Assembly: GCA_900544465.1 (NCBI GenBank)
Contig: UQVT01000055.1
Location: 1-10,257 of the forward strand
DNA length: 10,257 bases
Direction of reading: 5' to 3'
From: an uncultured Collinsella sp.
GTDB taxonomy: Bacteria; Actinomycetota; Coriobacteriia; Coriobacteriales; Coriobacteriaceae
Program-made: the position numbers and the translations under genes
Shown: positions 7,396 through 10,257 of the stretch, piece after piece
Layout: each line of letters opens with the position of its first letter
Numbering within the stretch: position 1 is the stretch's first letter
Notes under the pieces: model-generated
Database searches by the model: none
Seen by the model: the letters and a program-made list of their open reading frames with translations, nothing else
Told to the model about the DNA's origin: nothing

Positions 7396-8185
7396 CTTCG
7401 AAGTCACCTCCGTCAGAAACAGCTGCACCCTTCAGCTCGGTCTGCTGCTGGAAGTCCCAGAAAGCGATGCCGAAGCCGATGAGAGCGAGGATGAGCAGAG
7501 CAGGGGTTGCCAGCGAATCGTTGGCAACGGTGATGAGCGCGAGGCCAAAGCCCATGAGGAAGAAGCCCCACATATCGCGGTTCATCATAACCTTGAGCAG
7601 GACGGCGAAGCCGACAAAGCGCATCATGCCGCCTGCAGCGGAGAGACCGGTCTGCAGCCAAGTCGGGATGGCAGAAGCGATGGTCTGACCGATGGTAGCG
7701 CCAGCGATGAAGAACAGGGTGACGACGACAGCGAAGATCAGGCCGAGCAGAGCCATGGCGAAGTAGTTCAGGCGCTCGATGCCCTTGGTGTCCGCGTTGT
7801 GAGCCATGTTATCGGCCGTGGACATAAGCGGGGACATAAGCGTGAAGACCAGGGTAACGCCAAGCTGGCCAAGCAGAGCGAACGGAATGGCGAGGCCGAC
7901 TGCCGCGTTGGGCTCGAGGCCCGTGGCGATAGCGAGAATGGCTGCCATGATGCCGCCGATGACGGCGTTAGGCGGCTGAGCGCCTCCGATCGGCATGTTG
8001 CCGATCGTCATGAGCTGATAGGTACCACCCACGAGAAGACCGGTGTTGAGGTCGCCAAGGATAAGACCGATGACGGCGCCGGTGACGATGGGCTGATAGA
8101 GAGACTCGAGGAAGTCAAACTGGTCGATTGCCGCGATGAACGTGACGACGAAGACCAGAGCGATCTGGATGATCGAGTATTCCAT
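7385..8185 (-). CDS. PTS mannose-family transporter subunit IIC
   Basis: This 266-residue, multi-pass membrane subunit begins with a hydrophobic helix and carries AAIDQFDFLESLYQPIVTG (18-36) and GGTYQLMTIGNMPIGGAQPPN (53-73). The GGAQPPN loop is typical of EIIC of the mannose/sorbose family, which with IID moves the sugar across the membrane. The ribosome-binding site AAGGAGG is the strongest in the operon. It starts 90 nt after IIB, across a gap with two small hairpins, and overlaps IID by 11 nt, so the two partner subunits are translationally coupled. The C-terminus is a short acidic tail ending in EDGI, as in the IIA protein. Confidence 0.93.
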   Translation of the reverse strand: MEYSIIQIALVFVVTFIAAIDQFDFLESLYQPIVTGAVIGLILGDLNTGLLVGGTYQLMTIGNMPIGGAQPPNAVIGGIMAAILAIATGLEPNAAVGLAIPFALLGQLGVTLVFTLMSPLMSTADNMAHNADTKGIERLNYFAMALLGLIFAVVVTLFFIAGATIGQTIASAIPTWLQTGLSAAGGMMRFVGFAVLLKVMMNRDMWGFFLMGFGLALITVANDSLATPALLILALIGFGIAFWDFQQQTELKGAAVSDGGDFEDGI

Positions 8186-8275
8186 CTTGCTCCTCCTTTC
8201 AAAATGTATGTACGCACTTTGGATTTCACGTACAGAACGTCAGGGTTTCACTCCTGACAACGTGGATCACGAGGA
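8186..8275 (-). other. IIB-IIC intercistronic region with two hairpins
   Basis: This is the largest gap in the PTS operon. It holds two inverted repeats: GTCAGG/CCTGAC (8239-8244 with 8253-8258) and TGTACG/CGTACA (8209-8214 with 8229-8234). Neither is followed by a T run. The strong IIC ribosome-binding site comes directly after. An mRNA processing or stabilising element is possible but unproven. Confidence 0.4.
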
Positions 8276-8758
8276 TTACGAGAAGAGCTTGCTCGTGTCC
8301 TCAACAGGCGTGCTCGGAACGCGCCTGATCTCCAACTCCACCCCCAATTCCTGCAGCTCTTTAAACGCAGCGACATCCTCGTCGTTAACTGCGACGGAGG
8401 TGGCGACTTGGCGCTTTCCTTCCGACATGTGCATGTTGCCGATGTTTACCTTCTTTATAGGCACACCGCCCTTGACGAGCGTAAGCACGTCTTCCGGTGT
8501 TTCGGCCACGATGAAGATCTTCTGGCGCGGGCTCGCCTTGCCAATGACGTCGATGGTCTTCTGCAGAGAGAAGAAACGCGTAGCGACGCCGGCGGGAGCG
8601 GCCATCTTCATGAGGTTCTGGCGCATGGTGTTGGACGCCACGTCGTCGTTGGCGACGAGGATGAGGTTGGAGCCCAGGGTGGAGTTCCACTGGGTGGCAA
8701 CCTGACCATGAACCAGTCGGTTATCGATGCGGGTAAGAAGAATGTTGGGTTCTGCCAT
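8276..8758 (-). CDS. PTS mannose-family subunit IIB
   Basis: This 160-residue cytoplasmic subunit takes phosphate from IIA and passes it to the incoming sugar. The active site is plain: RIDNRLVHGQV (10-20), with the phosphorylated His17. The middle GGVPIKKVNIGNMHMSEGK and the C-terminal strand with VELEIRRVP match IIB proteins of the GalNAc/galactosamine and hyaluronan-type branch better than ManX-type IIAB, which is a guess from overall look. IIA is a separate protein here. It follows the YajC gene by 36 nt, and a purine-rich AAAGGAAG precedes the ATG. Confidence 0.93.
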   Translation of the reverse strand: MAEPNILLTRIDNRLVHGQVATQWNSTLGSNLILVANDDVASNTMRQNLMKMAAPAGVATRFFSLQKTIDVIGKASPRQKIFIVAETPEDVLTLVKGGVPIKKVNIGNMHMSEGKRQVATSVAVNDEDVAAFKELQELGVELEIRRVPSTPVEDTSKLFS

Positions 8759-8794
8759 GTTGATCAGCTTCCTTTCGTTATTTGCTGACGACAG

Positions 8795-9076
8795 TTACTT
8801 GATCTCCTGAATCGCGTAACGCGAAACATCTACGACGGCTCCGGATCGGACTTTGATCTGGACCTTCTCGCCTTCGATGCCTTTGACGGTTCCGTAGATA
8901 CCGCCGGCGAAAAGAACCTCTTGACCCGGCTTGAGCTCGGTGTGCAGCTCCTTGAAGTACTTCTGCTTCTTCTTCATGTTGATTTGCGACCAGATGGTGT
9001 AAATCAAGCCCATGATGACAAGCAGGCCTAAAAGGGCGACCGAGGAGCTCAGGACGTTGGCTCCGAAATCGGCCAT
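8795..9076 (-). CDS. YajC-domain protein inside the PTS operon
   Basis: This 93-residue protein has one N-terminal membrane helix (about 11-30), a basic cytoplasmic flank (NMKKKQKY) and a YajC domain with LKPGQEVLFAGGIYGTVKGI (48-67). YajC is known as a small partner of the SecDF-YajC translocase. This copy has no secD or secF beside it. Its ATG overlaps the IIA stop by one base (TAATG), so it is translated with the PTS. YajC-like genes are known in mannose-family PTS operons, for instance the hyaluronan-disaccharide PTS of Streptococcus pneumoniae, where their role is unclear. Here it may help insert or stabilise the IIC/IID complex. That is a hypothesis. Confidence 0.9.
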   Translation of the reverse strand: MADFGANVLSSSVALLGLLVIMGLIYTIWSQINMKKKQKYFKELHTELKPGQEVLFAGGIYGTVKGIEGEKVQIKVRSGAVVDVSRYAIQEIK

Positions 9077-9519
9077 TAGATGCCGTCCTCGTCGCCGAAG
9101 ATATCCTCTTCGTCGGAGCCGGCAACGGATGCGACCGTCTGGGCGGTGATGCCCGTCTGGCCAACGGTCACGGCCTGCTCGCCAAGCTCGGCGAGCGTGG
9201 CGTTGCCGCGGAGGAACAGAAGCTCAATAACCATGGGAAGGTTGGTGCCGGTCAGAACCTCGACGTTGTCGACATCCTGGGCAATCATCATCGCCTGGTT
9301 GAACGGGGTGCCACCAAGCAGGTCGGTAAAGACGAGCACGCCATCGCACTCCTCGCGCATGGCGGTAATAGCGGCGCGGAGATCCTCACCGTAGGAAGCA
9401 GCCTGGTCGCCCTCAAAAGGAACGACGGTAAAAGCGGGCTGGTCGCCAGCAACCATAGCGATAGCGCTTGCGAGGCCGGGTGCGAACTGTCCATGACCGG
9501 TAAGAATAAAGCCAACCAT
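9076..9519 (-). CDS. PTS mannose-family subunit IIA
   Basis: This 147-residue cytoplasmic subunit accepts phosphate from HPr. The N-terminus MVGFILTGHGQFAPGLASA holds the phosphorylated His9, and VLVFTDLLGGTPFNQA (about 61-76) is the conserved second loop. The end is an acidic tail (SDEEDIFGDEDGI) beyond the usual fold. It is the first gene of the operon, starts after AAGGG with an 8-nt spacer, and overlaps the YajC gene by one base. Confidence 0.94.
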   Translation of the reverse strand: MVGFILTGHGQFAPGLASAIAMVAGDQPAFTVVPFEGDQAASYGEDLRAAITAMREECDGVLVFTDLLGGTPFNQAMMIAQDVDNVEVLTGTNLPMVIELLFLRGNATLAELGEQAVTVGQTGITAQTVASVAGSDEEDIFGDEDGI

Positions 9520-9634
9520 TCAAATTTCCCTTCCGAAGGTGTGTACAATCTGAGTCCGATGATTTTCGGAAGCCAGCGGGCGCTCGCCCTTAAAGCTTCT
9601 TAGAAAGCGTTCTTTGAAGACCAGTGGTTTCTAA

Positions 9635-9650
9635 ACTGGTAGTAACCACG
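9635..9650. promoter_or_regulatory. DasR/NagR-like operator at the PTS promoter
   Basis: The plus strand reads ACTGGTAGTAACCACG and shares CTGGTAGTAACCA with the agaS operator at 5342-5357. It lies about 10-25 nt after the predicted transcript start, where a bound repressor would block transcription. An extra ACCAGT at 9620-9625 forms a wider inverted pair with ACTGGT at 9635-9640. Confidence 0.65.
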
Positions 9651-9665
9651 TGACGTGTTGTTGTC

Positions 9666-9674
9666 ACTATATCA
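9666..9674 (-). promoter_or_regulatory. candidate extended -10 promoter of the PTS operon
   Basis: On the minus strand TGATATAGT fits an extended -10 (TGnTATAAT, one mismatch). No recognisable -35 lies 16-18 nt ahead. It predicts a start near 9659 and an untranslated leader of about 140 nt. Confidence 0.45.
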
Positions 9675-9741
9675 CCCCAGAAGAGATCGCTTTCGTTGAT
9701 TCATACGGTAAAACGTTTTTGCACCGCTCACGGTGATAAAT

Positions 9742-9758
9742 CGACCGTTTACCGGTCG
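9742..9758. repeat. palindrome CGACCGTTTACCGGTCG, copy 1 of the GACCGGTRAACGGTC motif
   Basis: Perfect 6-bp arms CGACCG/CGGTCG enclose TTTAC. It closely matches 9960-9976, about 218 nt away. It looks like a binding site for an unknown regulator. Confidence 0.6.
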
Positions 9759-9915
9759 TTAACACTTCTACCTGCGGTTTTGAAACCGTTCCGAAATGCT
9801 TTGGCAAAAGATCGGATCTTTTCCTGTGTCTAAACAACGCAGGGCGGCTAAAAATAGCGTGTAGAAAAATTGCAGGTCATTGTGAAGATATGTGAATTGG
9901 TCTTTTTGACTTAAT

Positions 9916-9931
9916 ACCAGTTAGAACCAGT
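9916..9931. promoter_or_regulatory. degenerate ACCAGT operator-like site
   Basis: ACCAGTTAGAACCAGT has the 16-bp spacing of the DasR-like operators, but its halves are direct repeats, not inverted. It may be an auxiliary, weak site far upstream of the PTS promoter. Confidence 0.35.
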
Positions 9932-9942
9932 TTTGAGATTAT

Positions 9943-9976
9943 CGGTGAACGGTAGTTTTCGACCGTTCACCGGTCA
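9943..9976. repeat. inverted pair of CGGTGAACGGT elements
   Basis: CGGTGAACGGT (9943-9953) and its exact complement (9962-9972) are 8 nt apart. The right copy also extends to GACCG/CGGTC arms (9961-9975). With 9742-9758 this gives three copies of CGGTRAACGGT. Confidence 0.65.
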
Positions 9977-9978
9977 CT

Positions 9979-9992
9979 TGCAATCGTTTGCA
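9979..9992. promoter_or_regulatory. LacI-family/cre-like operator core
   Basis: TGCAATCGTTTGCA fits the LacI-family pattern TGNAANCGNTTNCA fully, with arms TGCAA/TTGCA. It differs from the Bacillus CcpA cre consensus at the two W positions. It could mediate carbon-source control of the PTS, but no LacI gene is in the window. Confidence 0.4.
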
Positions 9993-10071
9993 GTTGTTTT
10001 CCCAGATGAATTAGGGGAACCCGATGGAGCGCTTGTGCGGGCGCGAGGCCTATCCTATTGATTTCGGCAAC

Positions 10072-10109
10072 AAAAAGCCCGCTAGAACGTTGTCCGTTCT
10101 AGCGGGCTC
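10072..10109 (-). terminator. rho-independent terminator of the upstream gene
   Basis: On the minus strand a perfect 14-bp stem (10095-10108 with 10076-10089, loop 10090-10094) is followed by a T run starting in the stem base (TTTTTGTTG). It ends the partial gene at 10151-10257 and insulates the PTS promoter region from it. Confidence 0.92.
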
Positions 10110-10150
10110 AATCAGGTAGATCGGTTAGCGCGCAGTAGTGCAGGCAAACC

Positions 10151-10257
10151 TTACGCAAACAGGCCGTAGATGCTGATGTTGGCCTTGGCGTAGAGGCCGT
10201 TCGCATACTCGGTCCACTTGGAGCTGGCGCTCGAAGCCTGCGAGGAATACTGCTGGT
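10151..10257 (-). CDS. C-terminal end of an unrecognised protein
   Basis: The minus strand is open from the window edge to a TAA at 10151-10153, giving 35 codons. The visible end is Ser- and Gln-rich (QQYSSQASSASSKW), then TEYANGLYAKANISIYGLFA. It sounds like a real gene because a strong terminator follows 42 nt later and codon use matches the neighbours. I do not recognise a family from so short a tail. It belongs to a separate transcript from the PTS operon. Confidence 0.6.
   Translation of the reverse strand, partial: QQYSSQASSASSKWTEYANGLYAKANISIYGLFA

Larger units (their letters stand above)
9520..10071. promoter_or_regulatory. 552-nt regulatory region upstream of the PTS operon
   Basis: No gene is supported here; the few short frames lack ribosome-binding sites or cross a terminator. 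The region is less GC-rich than the genes and holds many separate palindromes: a DasR-like operator, a degenerate second one, three CGGTRAACGGT copies, a LacI-type core, AAAAGATC-G-GATCTTTT (9806-9822) and CGGTTTTGAAACCG (9775-9788). Several regulators probably act on the PTS promoter. Confidence 0.7.

Noticed and set aside
6403..7482. 359-codon plus-strand frame opposite IID
   Set aside because: Antisense shadow with D/G/H-rich composition; the minus strand carries the IID motifs.
9801..9830. Possible sigma-54 type -24/-12 promoter (TTGGCA), since some mannose PTS operons use sigma-54
   Set aside because: The GC element with correct spacing is absent, it is on the wrong strand for the PTS, and no LevR-type activator is present.
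9796..9864. 22-codon plus-strand frame with a basic product
   Set aside because: No ribosome-binding site, no promoter and no terminator; it overlaps the palindrome at 9806-9822.
9500..10100. Palindrome-rich region as a CRISPR array or mobile-element end
   Set aside because: The repeats are of different kinds, unevenly spaced and without spacers, target-site duplications or a transposase.
10024..10119. 31-codon plus-strand frame with AGGGG six bases before its ATG
   Set aside because: It runs through the terminator stem of the minus-strand gene and has no recognisable protein character; the ribosome-binding match is probably chance.

Overview
The window looks like chromosome of a high-GC, Gram-positive-style anaerobe. 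The gene set (a mannose-family PTS, a YajC partner protein, a HutC-type GntR regulator, amino-sugar enzymes) and the codon use would suit a gut Coriobacteriia member such as Collinsella. That placement is an inference from gene content and composition only. No RNA genes, insertion sequences or CRISPR arrays were seen.

Layout, read mostly on the minus strand from right to left. (1) At 10151-10257 is the 3' end of an unrecognised gene, closed by a strong terminator at about 10072-10109. (2) Positions 9520-10071 hold a gene-free regulatory stretch rich in palindromes. (3) A five-gene PTS operon follows: IIA (9076-9519), a YajC-domain protein (8795-9076), IIB (8276-8758), IIC (7385-8185) and IID (6313-7395), ending in a GAAA-loop terminator at 6205-6246. 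(4) Next are a GntR/UTRA regulator (5396-6127) and an AgaS-type SIS isomerase/deaminase (4115-5281), which has a TATAAT promoter and a palindromic operator in front of it and a terminator behind it. (5) An N-acetylhexosamine-6-phosphate deacetylase (2827-3996) follows. (6) A flavodoxin (2167-2751) lies on the plus strand with its own terminator. (7) A LacX-like aldose epimerase (1129-2010) and a PfkB-family sugar-phosphate kinase (134-1069) follow on the minus strand. (8) The left edge holds a broken, 5'-truncated second copy of the deacetylase gene (1 to about 140), which runs into the end of the kinase gene.

Read together, the genes make most of a GalNAc/galactosamine route. The PTS would import and 6-phosphorylate the sugar, NagA/AgaA would deacetylate it, AgaS would deaminate and isomerise galactosamine-6-phosphate to tagatose-6-phosphate, and the PfkB kinase would make tagatose-1,6-bisphosphate. 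The tagatose-bisphosphate aldolase is not in the window. The substrate is inferred from the enzyme combination, and GlcNAc or a glycosaminoglycan-derived sugar remains possible.

The most notable observations are these: a shared DasR/NagR-like 16-bp operator in front of both agaS and the PTS operon; a YajC protein inside the PTS operon by 1-nt overlap; an acidic insert of about 85 residues in IID; three copies of the 11-mer CGGTRAACGGT upstream of the PTS; and a nagA remnant with a 4-base frameshift at the left edge.
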